A DNA stretch of 64,000 nucleotides, taken from positions 1 through 64,000 of the forward strand of contig NZ_BBQZ01000002.1 of NCBI RefSeq assembly GCF_000974805.1, read 5' to 3'. Under the pieces are notes generated by a model. The model worked only from the letters and a program-made list of their open reading frames with translations, did no database searches and was not told the DNA's origin. This stretch comes from Demequina salsinemoris. GTDB taxonomy: Bacteria; Actinomycetota; Actinomycetes; Actinomycetales; Demequinaceae. This document shows positions 1 through 13,531 of this stretch, one piece after another. A program made the translations under genes and the position numbers. Positions within the stretch are counted from its first letter, which is position 1. Each line of letters begins with the position of its first letter.

Positions 1-280
1 TGGGTAAGATTGAAGGGTTGCCCCGAGCGAGGTCCTGGAGACGGGATTGAGTCGGTGCGCGTCCGAACTTTGAGAACTCAACAGTGTGCCACATAGTCGA
101 TGCCAAATTATTAATTCCCGGCATCTGATCACCTTCTTTGGTGGTTGGGTGTGGGATTCCTTTGGTAGATAACGAAATGTCAGTGATGTTTTGTTTGATG
201 CCGGGGTTCGAACGCAGTCTTCGGGCTGTTTTCGTAAAAGGTTTCGTGTGATGATCTTTGGTTGTTGCACGGTTTGAACA
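1..280 (+). promoter_or_regulatory. rRNA operon leader (pre-16S)
   Basis: This 280-nt stretch before the 16S gene has no coding region. A boxA-like antitermination segment (CTTTGAGAACTCAACAG, 68-84) resembles the conserved pre-16S element of Gram-positive rrn operons, and a sister copy lies before the 23S gene at 2171-2187. Bases 79-91 (CAACAGTGTGCCA) are the exact reverse complement of 1986-1998 in the spacer, so they form the base of the 16S processing stem. I cannot identify the rrn promoters; they are probably upstream of the window. Confidence 0.7.
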
Positions 281-5320
<5,040 letters not shown>

Positions 5321-5399
5321 AGATTTTCGAAGTAATGCTACGCGTCCACTGTGCGGTTCCCGAAATACGGACGGGAACCCTGTCTGAAATTTCCATAGA
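5321..5399 (+). other. 23S-5S spacer with 23S processing-stem right arm
   Basis: Short spacer between 23S and 5S. Bases 5341-5354 (CGCGTCCACTGTGC) are the exact reverse complement of 2183-2196 upstream of the 23S gene, forming a 14-bp long-range stem around the whole 23S. This is the expected RNase III-type processing substrate. A local hairpin (GGTTCCCG...CGGGAACC, 5355-5379) follows. Confidence 0.8.
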
Positions 5400-5518
5400 G
5401 TTTCCGCAGCCATAGCGAGAGGGAAACGCCCGGTCCCATTCCGAACCCGGAAGCTAAGCCTCTCAGCGCCGATGGTACTGCACTCGCCAGGGTGTGGGAG
5501 AGTAGGACGCTGCGGAAC
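5400..5518 (+). rRNA. rrf: 5S ribosomal RNA
   Basis: 5S rRNA of about 119 nt. The terminal helix is visible as GTTTCCGCAG (5400-5409) against CTGCGGAAC (5510-5518). The conserved CCGAACCCGGAAGCTAAG core lies at 5441-5458, and the 3' half contains GGTACTGC and GTGGGAGAGTAGG. It is co-transcribed as the last rRNA of the operon. Confidence 0.96.
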
Positions 5519-5528
5519 ACACACCTCA

Positions 5529-5560
5529 CCGAAGGGCCGCCCCACAAGGCGGCCCTTCGG
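5529..5560 (+). terminator. rrn operon terminator
   Basis: A perfect 13-bp inverted repeat, CCGAAGGGCCGCC (5529-5541) with GGCGGCCCTTCGG (5548-5560) around a 6-nt loop, lies 11 nt after 5S. No long U tract follows, as is common for intrinsic terminators in high-G+C Actinobacteria. Confidence 0.9.
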
Positions 5561-5629
5561 CATTTGTGCACCTGTTTCGACGTGCCCTTTCCGGTCCAGA
5601 TCGCCTGGGTTTGGCTGGGGCCAGGCACC

Positions 5630-5635
5630 TAGACT
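5630..5635 (+). promoter_or_regulatory. Leaderless -10 element of proA
   Basis: TAGACT fits the actinobacterial TANNNT -10 consensus and ends 6 nt before the proA ATG. No Shine-Dalgarno sequence lies in between, so the transcript would begin at or next to the start codon. No convincing -35 is visible. Confidence 0.55.
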
Positions 5636-5641
5636 GGCGGC

Positions 5642-6928
5642 ATGACCGACACCGCAGTCCCCACCGACATCGAGAACGCGGTCCTCGACGCCTGCCGGCG
5701 AGCGAAGACCGCATCGCGAACTCTCGCGACCGCCACGCGCGCGACCAAGGACCAGGCATTGCACGCCATGGCTGATGCGCTCGTCGCGGAGGCATCCCGC
5801 ATCGTCCAGGCGAACGCCATTGATGTCGAGCGGGAGCGCGTGGGCGGTATGAGCTCCGGTCTCCTCGACAGGCTGACACTGACGGAGGAGCGTGTCGGCG
5901 CGATCGCCGGCGCCCTCCGATTCGTCGCAGGCCTGCCTGACCCCATCGGTGAGGTCCGACGCGGCTCGACGCTCCCCAACGGTCTCCGCCTGCTTCAGAA
6001 GTCGGTGCCCATGGGGGTCGTCGGCATGATCTACGAGGCGCGACCCAACGTGACCGTCGACGCTGCCGCGCTGTGCCTCAAGTCCGGGAACGCAGCCGTC
6101 CTGAGGGGAGGCTCGGCCGCACAGGAGTCCAACGAGGTGATCGTGGACGTGCTCCAGGGAGCTCTTGCGGAGTGCGGTCTTCCTCGCGACGCCGTGCAGT
6201 CCATCGACGCCTACGGGCGAGAGGGCGCGAAGGTCCTCATGGGGGCCAGAGGGCTCGTGGACGTGCTCGTACCGCGTGGTGGGCACGGCCTCATCCAGAC
6301 GGTCGTGCGCGAGTCGAAGGTGCCGACCATCGAGACCGGTGAGGGCAACTGTCACGTCTACGTCGATGCGTCCGCGCCCACGGAACGCGCCGTGGCGATC
6401 GCTGTGAACTCGAAGGCCCAGCGGGTCGGCGTCTGCAACGCGGCGGAGACGTTGCTCGTGCACAAGGACGCCGCGCCCCGCGTCATGCCGGCGCTGCTCA
6501 AGGCGTTGGCCGCGGAGAGCGTGGTCCTTCATGGTGATGCGGCGACCGCGGAGCTCGCGCCCGAGACCGTCAGCATCGTCGCGGCCACGGAGGAGGACTG
6601 GGCCACCGAGTACCTGAGCCTGGACCTCGCCGTGAAGGTGGTCGACTCGCTCGACGACGCCATCGAGCACATTCAGCGATACACGACGGGCCACACCGAA
6701 GCGATCGTCACCGACGACATCAATGCTGCTGAGGCGTTCTCAAGCCGTCTCGATACGGCCGCGATCATGGTCAACGCCTCCACACGATTCACCGACGGCG
6801 GCGAGTTCGGCCTCGGCGCGGAGATCGGCATCTCGACCCAGAAGCTCCACGCCCGCGGTCCGATGGGCCTTGGCGAGCTCACGACGACGAAGTGGATCGC
6901 CTACGGCGACGGGCACGTCCGTCCCTGA
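5642..6928 (+). CDS. proA: Glutamate-5-semialdehyde dehydrogenase (gamma-glutamyl phosphate reductase)
   Basis: Reduces gamma-glutamyl phosphate with NADPH to glutamate-5-semialdehyde, the second step of proline synthesis, in the cytoplasm. The 428-aa protein has the full family length. Its aldehyde-dehydrogenase-like Rossmann domain includes GVVGMIYEARPNVTVD and the glycine-rich LRGGSAAQESN segment. The catalytic cysteine is in GVCNAAETLL (Cys265), and the C-terminal LGAEIGISTQKLHARGPMGL block is typical of ProA. It stands alone after the rRNA terminator and is not next to proB. The ATG sits 6 nt after a TAGACT -10 element, suggesting leaderless translation. Confidence 0.97.
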   Translation: MTDTAVPTDIENAVLDACRRAKTASRTLATATRATKDQALHAMADALVAEASRIVQANAIDVERERVGGMSSGLLDRLTLTEERVGAIAGALRFVAGLPDPIGEVRRGSTLPNGLRLLQKSVPMGVVGMIYEARPNVTVDAAALCLKSGNAAVLRGGSAAQESNEVIVDVLQGALAECGLPRDAVQSIDAYGREGAKVLMGARGLVDVLVPRGGHGLIQTVVRESKVPTIETGEGNCHVYVDASAPTERAVAIAVNSKAQRVGVCNAAETLLVHKDAAPRVMPALLKALAAESVVLHGDAATAELAPETVSIVAATEEDWATEYLSLDLAVKVVDSLDDAIEHIQRYTTGHTEAIVTDDINAAEAFSSRLDTAAIMVNASTRFTDGGEFGLGAEIGISTQKLHARGPMGLGELTTTKWIAYGDGHVRP

Positions 6929-6980
6929 CGCCTTGCGCGTCGGCCCTCGTACTCAACCGCGCACAGGCGCCCGACGAGTG

Positions 6981-6986
6981 TAGGTT
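6981..6986 (+). promoter_or_regulatory. -10 element upstream of the P-type ATPase
   Basis: TAGGTT matches TANNNT. Transcription would begin near 6993, just inside the possible upstream ATG at 6992, which supports the ATG at 7025 as the true start. A GGGGGA ribosome-binding site precedes 7025. Confidence 0.4.
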
Positions 6987-7024
6987 CCCAAGTGTGGGGC
7001 CAAAGACGACCATCGGGGGACCTA

Positions 7025-9772
7025 ATGACTGTGGCATCCCAGCAACGGGCATCGTGGTGGACGCTCACCGCATCTGAGGCGGCGGAGGCGCGGGACTCCA
7101 GCCTGGACGGGTTGACCAGCGCGCAGGCACAGACACGGCTCGCTGAGCATGGTCCCAACGCGCTCACAGCGGCCAAGCCTCCGAGCGTGTGGCGCATGGC
7201 GCTCACACAGCTCGCCGATCCGATGAACCTCATGCTCGTCGGCGTGTGCGTCGTGTCGGCGGTCATCGCGGAGACGTCGACCGCGATCATGATCGGCCTC
7301 CTCGTCATCGCCAACGTCTGGTCCGGCGCGGCCCAGGAGCGCAAGGCGCAGGCGAGCGTGGATGCGCTCGCCACGATGCAGGTCCCCTTGGTCCGGGTGC
7401 GCCGTGACGGCGCCGTCGTCCAGATACCCGCCGTCGACATCGTCCCTGGCGACGTCATCGAGCTCGAGGCGGGAGACATCGTGCCCGCGGACGCGCGCCT
7501 CGTCCGTTCGAGCACCCTCGAGGCTCAGGAGGCCGCGCTCACAGGAGAGAGCGCCCCCGTCGAGAAGAACGCGGAAAGGCACCTCGACGTTGATACCGCC
7601 CTCGGCGACCGCGTGACGATGGTCTATCAGAACACGTCCGTGACGAGGGGTACGGCGACCGCGCTCGTCGTCGAGACAGGGATGGGCACGGAGATGGGAG
7701 CCATCGCCACCATGCTCACGGGCGTCGAGCGAGTCCAGTCGCCGCTGCAGAAGGAGCTCGGGTCGCTCACGAAGGTGATCGGCGCTGTCGCCTGGGGTGC
7801 GGTCGCGGTGATCGTCCTGCTGGGGCTCAGCCGCGGGGACTCGTTCTCCGACCTCATGTTCCTCGGCACCGCGGTAGCGATCTCCGCGATCCCCACGGGT
7901 CTGCCGACCTTCGTGCAAGGCATGCTCGGATGGGGGTCGCGTCAGCTCGCGGAGGCGAAGGCCATCGTCGCCTCGCTGAACGATGTGGAGACGCTCGGCG
8001 CGACGAGCGCGATCTGCTCCGACAAGACCGGAACCCTCACGATGAACCAGATGACCGCACGGTCGATCTGGGTGGGCGGTCGCACCTTCACGGTGGACGG
8101 GGCCGGATACTCCTTCGATGGCGCGATCCGCAGCGCCGATGGCGAGCCCGTCGACGCGCGCGGTCCTCTGGCCTACGCCATCGCGCTTCCGAACGACGCG
8201 ACGGTGTCACCCGATGGCGTCGTCGTCGGCGACCCGACCGAGGCCGCATTCGTGGTGCTCGCCCACAAGCTCGGAGTGGATGTCGCCGAAGCGCATCGGA
8301 GGTTCCCTCGCGAGGCCGAGGTGCCGTTCGACTCCGACTACAAGTTCATGGCGACGTTCCACCACGTCCAGTGGGAGGGCAAGCGCAGGCTTGTAGCCGC
8401 AGTCAAGGGGGCTCCTGACGTGCTGCTCGGCAGATCCACCCACGCTGTAGGCGAGGACCGGACCGTCATCCCCGTCGTCGACGTCGCCGACGCCGTCACG
8501 CAGGAGATCGAGCATCGCTCCTCGCAGGGGTTGCGCACCTTGGCGCTGGCGCTCAGGATCGTCGACGAGGACGTCGAAGAGGCGGCCCTCGCCGATCCGA
8601 TGTCTGCGATGCAGGGCCTGATCTTCGTGTGCGTCGTCGGGATCGTCGACCCGTTGAGGCCGGAGGCGGCGCGAGCGGTGGCAGAGGCGCATGAGGCCGG
8701 GATCACGGTCCGCATGATCACAGGAGACCACGCGGTCACCGCGGCGGCGATCGGTCGGGAGCTCGGGCTCGAGGGCGGCGCCGTGACCGGTGCCGCCCTC
8801 GCGGCGATGGACGATGCCGAGCTCGACTCCCGACTCAGCGGACTCTCGGTCTTCGGGCGGGTCACGCCGCAGGACAAGCTGCGGCTGGTTCAGCACCTCC
8901 AGCAGCAGGGAGACGTCGTCGCCATGACGGGCGACGCGGTGAATGACGCCGCCGCCATCAAGCAGGCCGACATCGGAGTGGCGATGGGCAGCGGGTCTGA
9001 GGTGACCAAGCAGGCTGCCAAGCTCGTCCTCACCGACGACAACTTCGCGACGCTCGTGCATGCGGTCAGGCTCGGACGCGTCGTCTACAGCAAGATCACG
9101 AACTACCTGACCTTTCAGATGGCGCAGCTCATCGCGCTCGTGCTGCTGTTCCTCGCCGCGAGCGTTCTCGACGTGAACGGTGGCGTCGCGTTGACGCCCG
9201 TCATGACGCTCGTGCTCAACTTCGCTGTCGTGCTGTTCCCCGTGCTCATGATCATCATGGACCCCGCCTCCGGGGGCCTGATGCGGCGCGCTCCGCGTGA
9301 CACCGCAGACGGCCTCTCCAGCTCGGGTGCGCTCGTGCGGTGGTTGATCTACGGTGGAGCGCTCGCGATCGCCGCGCTGGTCCCTCTCCTGGCGCTCGAG
9401 AGCGAGCTCGCCCCGGATGGCGGTGCCTCTCAGCCGATGACCATGGCGTTCGTGATCGTGTCCTTCGCGACGGTCGGGACGGGAGTAGCCCTGCGCCGCG
9501 ATCCCGAGTCGGGCATCCGCGGGCCCTGGGGTGCGGTCGGAAGGCTCGCACCGTGGCCCGTCGTGATGACGGTCGCCGCGACGGAGCTGCCCTTCCTGCA
9601 GGGCTGGCTCGACACCACCTCGCTGACCGGCGGGGAGTGGCTCACGTGCCTCGTGCTGTCGTGCGCCGTGGTCGGCGTCGTCGAGCTCGACAAGGCGCTA
9701 CGCCGCAAGCGCGCGCCCGCACCCGCGGCGAGCGAGGTCGCGGAAGTCGTCTCGCCCGCACGCGCCCGATGA
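7025..9772 (+). CDS. P-type cation-transporting ATPase, atypical ion site
   Basis: ATP-driven membrane pump of the P2-like superfamily, 915 aa from ATG 7025 (SD GGGGGA; an in-frame ATG at 6992 has no SD). Order of parts: N-terminal cation-ATPase domain (about 15-75), actuator domain with the TGES loop (LTGESAPVEKN), TM4, phosphorylation motif DKTGTLT (Asp333), nucleotide domain, hinge TGDAVND (635-641), and a C-terminal TM5-TM10 bundle. The catalytic motifs are intact. The usual ion ligands are not: TM4 reads IPTGLP instead of IPEGLP, TM5 reads NYLTFQMAQLIAL, and TM6 reads LNFAVVLFPVL where Ca2+ pumps have NLVTDGLP. The acidic residues that coordinate Ca2+ or Na+/K+ are therefore replaced by Thr or hydrophobics. 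Substrate is unknown; calling it a calcium pump would be unsafe. Confidence 0.9.
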   Translation: MTVASQQRASWWTLTASEAAEARDSSLDGLTSAQAQTRLAEHGPNALTAAKPPSVWRMALTQLADPMNLMLVGVCVVSAVIAETSTAIMIGLLVIANVWSGAAQERKAQASVDALATMQVPLVRVRRDGAVVQIPAVDIVPGDVIELEAGDIVPADARLVRSSTLEAQEAALTGESAPVEKNAERHLDVDTALGDRVTMVYQNTSVTRGTATALVVETGMGTEMGAIATMLTGVERVQSPLQKELGSLTKVIGAVAWGAVAVIVLLGLSRGDSFSDLMFLGTAVAISAIPTGLPTFVQGMLGWGSRQLAEAKAIVASLNDVETLGATSAICSDKTGTLTMNQMTARSIWVGGRTFTVDGAGYSFDGAIRSADGEPVDARGPLAYAIALPNDATVSPDGVVVGDPTEAAFVVLAHKLGVDVAEAHRRFPREAEVPFDSDYKFMATFHHVQWEGKRRLVAAVKGAPDVLLGRSTHAVGEDRTVIPVVDVADAVTQEIEHRSSQGLRTLALALRIVDEDVEEAALADPMSAMQGLIFVCVVGIVDPLRPEAARAVAEAHEAGITVRMITGDHAVTAAAIGRELGLEGGAVTGAALAAMDDAELDSRLSGLSVFGRVTPQDKLRLVQHLQQQGDVVAMTGDAVNDAAAIKQADIGVAMGSGSEVTKQAAKLVLTDDNFATLVHAVRLGRVVYSKITNYLTFQMAQLIALVLLFLAASVLDVNGGVALTPVMTLVLNFAVVLFPVLMIIMDPASGGLMRRAPRDTADGLSSSGALVRWLIYGGALAIAALVPLLALESELAPDGGASQPMTMAFVIVSFATVGTGVALRRDPESGIRGPWGAVGRLAPWPVVMTVAATELPFLQGWLDTTSLTGGEWLTCLVLSCAVVGVVELDKALRRKRAPAPAASEVAEVVSPARAR

Positions 9773-9845
9773 GAATGGCGTGTGAAGAAGCCTCCCGTCG
9801 GCGCCAGCGCATGGAATACTGATCTCCGATGAAGGAGGAGTCACT

Positions 9846-9992
9846 GTGATCTTCACCGAGGTTGCCCCGGTCGCCGAGGCCGTCCACGAGTCGAGCATCA
9901 ACGCACCCGCCATCGGGTTGCTGGCGTTCGGCGCACTCGCAGGTCTGCTGCTGATCACGTACTCCTTCCGGAGCCTGGGCAGCCGCCACTGA
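9846..9992 (+). CDS. Small single-pass membrane protein upstream of nadD
   Basis: A 48-aa protein with a GTG start at 9846 and a strong GAAGGAGGAG ribosome-binding site at about 9831-9840. It begins MIFTEVAPVAEAVHESS and has one hydrophobic segment (roughly residues 21-40, LLAFGALAGLLLITY), followed by a basic tail SFRSLGSRH. This predicts one membrane helix with a short cytosolic end. The stop is 2 nt before the nadD start, so it is translationally close-coupled to nadD. Small proteins of this kind occur beside nadD in other Actinobacteria as far as I recall. No function is known. Confidence 0.8.
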   Translation: MIFTEVAPVAEAVHESSINAPAIGLLAFGALAGLLLITYSFRSLGSRH

Positions 9993-9994
9993 CC

Positions 9995-10585
9995 GTGGCG
10001 GGCACCCGAGTCGGCGTTCTTGGCGGGACGTTCGATCCCATCCACCACGGTCACCTGGCCGCGGCCAGCGAGGTGTGCGCGGTGCTCTCGCTCGATCACG
10101 TCCTGCTCGTACCGACCGCCGCGCAGCCGTTCAAGGAGCCTGGCGCGCCCGTTGACGCCACACACCGCCTCGCGATGTGCAGGCTCGCCGTCGCGCACGA
10201 TCCGCGGCTCGAGGTCTCGACGGTGGACATCGATCGAGGGGGCACGACCTTCACGATCGACACTCTCGAGGACCTGCACGAGCAGCTTCCTGGCGTCGAG
10301 CTCTATTTCATCGCGGGGGCCGACGCGCTCGCACGACTGTCCGAATGGCGCGACGCCGACCGTCTCCTGTCGCTTGCGCGCTTCGTCGCGGTGACTCGTC
10401 CCGGGCATGCGATGTCCCCCTCTAGCGGCGCGTATGCGGTGGTAGAGGCGCCTGCGCTCGATGTATCCTCGACGGATGTCCGGCGACGGGTCGGAGAGGG
10501 GCGACCGATCCGCTACCTCGTTCCTCATGCCGTTGCCGATTACATCGAAGAGCACGACCTGTACATCGGAGGGACGGATGACTGA
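9995..10585 (+). CDS. nadD: Nicotinate-nucleotide adenylyltransferase
   Basis: Transfers AMP from ATP to nicotinate mononucleotide, giving deamido-NAD+, the penultimate step of NAD synthesis. The 196-aa protein has the nucleotidyltransferase signature GGTFDPIHHGHL near the N terminus with the HxGH motif, the substrate segment FIAGADALARLSEW, and the C-terminal SSTDVRRRVGEGRPIRYLVP block (the ISSTxIR motif). The start is GTG, 2 nt after the small membrane protein. Its last 8 nt overlap the next gene, so both are probably translated from one message. Confidence 0.96.
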   Translation: MAGTRVGVLGGTFDPIHHGHLAAASEVCAVLSLDHVLLVPTAAQPFKEPGAPVDATHRLAMCRLAVAHDPRLEVSTVDIDRGGTTFTIDTLEDLHEQLPGVELYFIAGADALARLSEWRDADRLLSLARFVAVTRPGHAMSPSSGAYAVVEAPALDVSSTDVRRRVGEGRPIRYLVPHAVADYIEEHDLYIGGTDD

Positions 10586-12548
10586 CTCAGGTGCGCCCCT
10601 CTCGCGGCGCGAGCGACGTCTGCGCGCGGAACGCGCCGCCGCAGCCGAGTTCGACGACCTCGCCACGAGCCAGACCGCGGCGATCGGCAGGGACGGTCGC
10701 CCCCTCACGCGCAAGGAGCGCCGTGCTCTCGAGCGCGCGCAGCGCCCGATGGAGACGTGGACCGCCGAGGAGGAGATGCTCGCGACCGGGCAGCTCCCCG
10801 CGATGACGCCCGAGGCTGTTGCGGCGGAGGAGCGCAACGCGCGGGAGCGCGCGGAGCAGGCGGCCCGCGAAGCAGAGGCGGCTTCGGCGGAGCTGCGCCG
10901 AGCGGCAGAGGAGCCTTCGTCTGAGGCTGAGCCCGCCTGGTCGCCTCCGGCTGTGAGCGCGCCCTCGCCTGAGGCCGCCACCGAACCTGAGAGTGCGGAG
11001 GCCTTCGAGCCTGTCGAGCCCGTCGACGCACCCGAGGGCGCGGCCGAGCCCGTCGCCGCAGCCGACGAGGCCCACGGGCCCGAGGCCGGACGCGCGGTCG
11101 GCGAGCAGCCGCCGGCCGAATCCGCGGCGGCTGAGGTGCCCGCCGCTGCGGCGGCTCTCCAGTGGCCCCCGATGGAGACCGCGGCCCCCACTGCTTCGCA
11201 GTTCGAGTGGCCTGTGCACACGTCCGCGCCCAGCGCCGAGGAGCCGCCCACGGAGCCGATGCACGAGCCGCTGGTCGGCGACGCGCTCGTGGAGGACTAC
11301 GAGGGTGTCCTGAGCGCGCAGTCGGGCGAGGATGCTGACGACGCGGCGCGACAGCCGTTCACGGGTCTGGCCCGCCAATGGCACAGCCCCATCGAGGAGT
11401 CTGCGGGTCCGGCAGCCGACGTGGCACAGCCGGAGGGCGACAGCGCCACGCCCGAGGAGCTGTCTGCCCAGCAGGGCTTCGAGGCTGAGCCGACGCCGGC
11501 GCCTGCGGCCGAGGCCGAGGCCGAGGCCGAGACTCCGACGGGTGCGCTCCCGGCGAGCCTGCTTGGGCTGTTCCCGCCCGGCTCCCCGCAGGCAAGGATG
11601 ATGGAGGAGGGCGCAGCGCACGCGCGCGCCCAGGCCGCCGCGCCGATGCAGCGCACGCCGCTGCCCCCGCTGACTCCCGCGAAGGGACAACCTGCCACTG
11701 AGCCGGCCGCGGAAACCGCTGAGCCCGTCGCCGAACCTGCGGCCACCGACGTCGAGCCTGCTTGGGCGGGCGCCGAAGCACCCGGCGATGCGCGGGGCCT
11801 CACGCCCGAGACAGCCGCGCTCGAGCAGGCGCTCGCGGCGGCCGCGAGCCCCGCGGAGCCCTCCGGGGCGGACGCCGAGGCGTCCGCCGCGACTCCCGAC
11901 GAGGCTCCTGAAGGGGCTCCCGAGGCCGGGCTCTCTGCTGCGGGGGCATGGGCCTCCGCGGTGGCCCTGAGCTCGGACACGGTCGGCCACGCGGCCCGCG
12001 CCGCTGGCGAGGCCGTCGCGGAGAGCCGGGGCGAGCCCGCGCCCCACGACACCGAGCTCCCCGCCGAAGTCTTCGGCGACCCGGCGGCTGCGACCATCAC
12101 ACCGCCGGCAGCGCCGCACGCGTTGACCGCGACTCACGGCGACGACGCTCCGACGCAGGCCTTCCCTCCGGTGACCGCCTTCGGCACCTCCCCGGCGCGC
12201 GCCCAGGGCGAGGCGCCGTCAGTCTGGGACACACATCCGCTCATGGGCGGCAGCACGGACTTCGACCCGGATGAGCAGCTCGCCGCCGGCGACCTGCCGA
12301 TGCCCGACCTGGCCGCGCTCGAGCAGGCGGCCCACCCCGCAACCTCTACGGCCTCGCAGGGAGAGCCCGCAGAGGGACTGACCGCGGAGCCCGTGACCGA
12401 CGGCATCGAGGTGCCGCGCAGGGAGGTCCCGCAGCTTGAGCCGAACGAAGGCGCTCGCGACATGCGCTGGGCGCAGCTGCTCGTCCTCGGCGCAGTGGCG
12501 TTCGTGCTGGGCCTCGTCGCCTACCAGGTGTGGGTGCGTGGCCTGTGA
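10578..12548 (+). CDS. Low-complexity Ala/Glu/Pro-rich tail-anchored protein
   Basis: A 656-aa protein starting at ATG 10578 (SD GGAGGGA, overlapping the nadD end by 8 nt). The N terminus is strongly charged (PLSRRERRLRAER, then LTRKERRALERAQRP), suggesting a helical basic region. Residues of about 110-620 are almost entirely Ala, Glu, Pro, Gly and Ser with no fold I can recognise. The last about 28 residues hold one membrane helix (AQLLVLGAVAFVLGLVAYQVW), ending in VRGL. The topology looks tail-anchored with a long disordered cytoplasmic arm. It sits between nadD and rsfS, where actinobacterial genomes often carry a poorly conserved membrane protein. No enzymatic motif is visible, so it may be a scaffold or an envelope-associated protein (inference). 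Confidence 0.85.
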   Translation: MTDSGAPLSRRERRLRAERAAAAEFDDLATSQTAAIGRDGRPLTRKERRALERAQRPMETWTAEEEMLATGQLPAMTPEAVAAEERNARERAEQAAREAEAASAELRRAAEEPSSEAEPAWSPPAVSAPSPEAATEPESAEAFEPVEPVDAPEGAAEPVAAADEAHGPEAGRAVGEQPPAESAAAEVPAAAAALQWPPMETAAPTASQFEWPVHTSAPSAEEPPTEPMHEPLVGDALVEDYEGVLSAQSGEDADDAARQPFTGLARQWHSPIEESAGPAADVAQPEGDSATPEELSAQQGFEAEPTPAPAAEAEAEAETPTGALPASLLGLFPPGSPQARMMEEGAAHARAQAAAPMQRTPLPPLTPAKGQPATEPAAETAEPVAEPAATDVEPAWAGAEAPGDARGLTPETAALEQALAAAASPAEPSGADAEASAATPDEAPEGAPEAGLSAAGAWASAVALSSDTVGHAARAAGEAVAESRGEPAPHDTELPAEVFGDPAAATITPPAAPHALTATHGDDAPTQAFPPVTAFGTSPARAQGEAPSVWDTHPLMGGSTDFDPDEQLAAGDLPMPDLAALEQAAHPATSTASQGEPAEGLTAEPVTDGIEVPRREVPQLEPNEGARDMRWAQLLVLGAVAFVLGLVAYQVWVRGL

Positions 12549-12907
12549 CGGCATCGTCCCGCGCCATCGCGCTGACCGAGGCGGTCGCTCGCGCCGCCGC
12601 CGAGAAGAAGGCCGAGGAGATCATCGCCCTCGACGTCTCGGAGCACCTCCCGCTCGCCGACGTCTTCGTGGTGGCCTCCGGCACCAACGAGCGTCAGGTC
12701 ACGGCGATCGCCGAGGGGATCGAGGAGGCGCTGCTCGACGAGGGCGCCAAGGCGATCCGCCGCGAGGGCATCCGCGAGGGGCGCTGGGCGCTCATGGACT
12801 TCAACGACGTGATCGTGCACGTGATGCATCAGGAGGATCGCGCGTACTACGAGCTCGAGCGGCTGTGGAAGGACTGTCCGGTGGTGCCGCTCCCCGAAGA
12901 GCAGTGA
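12545..12907 (+). CDS. rsfS: Ribosome silencing factor
   Basis: RsfS (Iojap family) binds ribosomal protein uL14 on the 50S subunit and blocks subunit joining during starvation. The protein is 120 aa from GTG 12545, which overlaps the previous stop by 4 nt (GTGA). Family features are KKAEEIIALDVSEHLPLADVFVVASG at residues 20-46 (named in parts here), the GxxEGRWALMDFNDVIVHVMH core, and the C-terminal YYELERLWKD. Full family length. It shares the operon with nadD, as in most bacteria, and its stop overlaps the next gene by 4 nt. Confidence 0.96.
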   Translation: MTASSRAIALTEAVARAAAEKKAEEIIALDVSEHLPLADVFVVASGTNERQVTAIAEGIEEALLDEGAKAIRREGIREGRWALMDFNDVIVHVMHQEDRAYYELERLWKDCPVVPLPEEQ

Positions 12908-13530
12908 CGCGCCTCCACATCGTCCGCCACGGTCAGACGGACTGGAACCTCCAGAACCGTCTCCAGGGCTCCACCGACATCCCGCTGAACGACACCGGGC
13001 GCGCCCAGGCCGCCGCTGCATCGTCCGGGCTGCTCACCCAGCTGGGCGACAGCCCGACCATCGTCGCCTCGCACCTGTCGCGCGCGATCGAGACCGCCGA
13101 GATCCTCTTCTCGGGCCTCGGCGCCCCGATCCACAAGGACCCGCGCATCGGCGAGCGCTCGTACGGCGTGTGGGAGGGCCTCGAGGCCGACCTGCGGCAG
13201 GTGCACCACCCCGAGGAGTACGACCGCTGGAAGGCCGGCCTGGAGCCGCGCATCGAGGGATACGAGACGCATGCCGAGCTCGCCGCGCGGGCCGTCGCCG
13301 CCACCGAGGAGTGGGCGGCGCGCGTGGACGCCGCGGGTGGGGGAGACCTCGTCCTGGTGTCGCACGGCTCCACGGGACGGATGCTGATCGCCACGCTCGT
13401 CGGCGCGCCCGTCACCGGCCGCGCGATCGGCAACCTCGAGAACGCCTGCTGGTCGCGCCTGGTTCGCTCGGGCGACGGCGGCTGGTCGCTCGACCGGCAC
13501 AATGTCGGCGCGGAGCCGGTGAGGACCTGA
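12904..13530 (+). CDS. Histidine phosphatase family protein (phosphoglycerate-mutase-like), copy 1
   Basis: A 208-aa cytoplasmic branch-1 histidine phosphatase. The phosphohistidine motif is RHGQTDWN at residues 8-15. The second catalytic histidine is in VLVSHGSTGRML, and SHLSRAIETAE and the acid in RSYGVWEGLE are also conserved. The start is GTG 12904, overlapping the rsfS stop in GTGA. Substrate cannot be read from sequence: cofactor-dependent mutases are longer (about 230-250 aa), so a broad-specificity phosphatase is more likely. It belongs to the nadD-rsfS operon, where a phosphatase of this family is a frequent last gene. Confidence 0.9.
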   Translation: MTRLHIVRHGQTDWNLQNRLQGSTDIPLNDTGRAQAAAASSGLLTQLGDSPTIVASHLSRAIETAEILFSGLGAPIHKDPRIGERSYGVWEGLEADLRQVHHPEEYDRWKAGLEPRIEGYETHAELAARAVAATEEWAARVDAAGGGDLVLVSHGSTGRMLIATLVGAPVTGRAIGNLENACWSRLVRSGDGGWSLDRHNVGAEPVRT

Positions 13531-13531
13531 C

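Noticed and set aside
9698..12137. Long minus-strand reading frames opposite nadD and the Ala/Glu-rich gene
   Set aside because: They mirror the low-complexity sequence (Ser/Ala- or Arg-rich products) and cross gene boundaries. The plus-strand frames have starts, SD sites and coupling.
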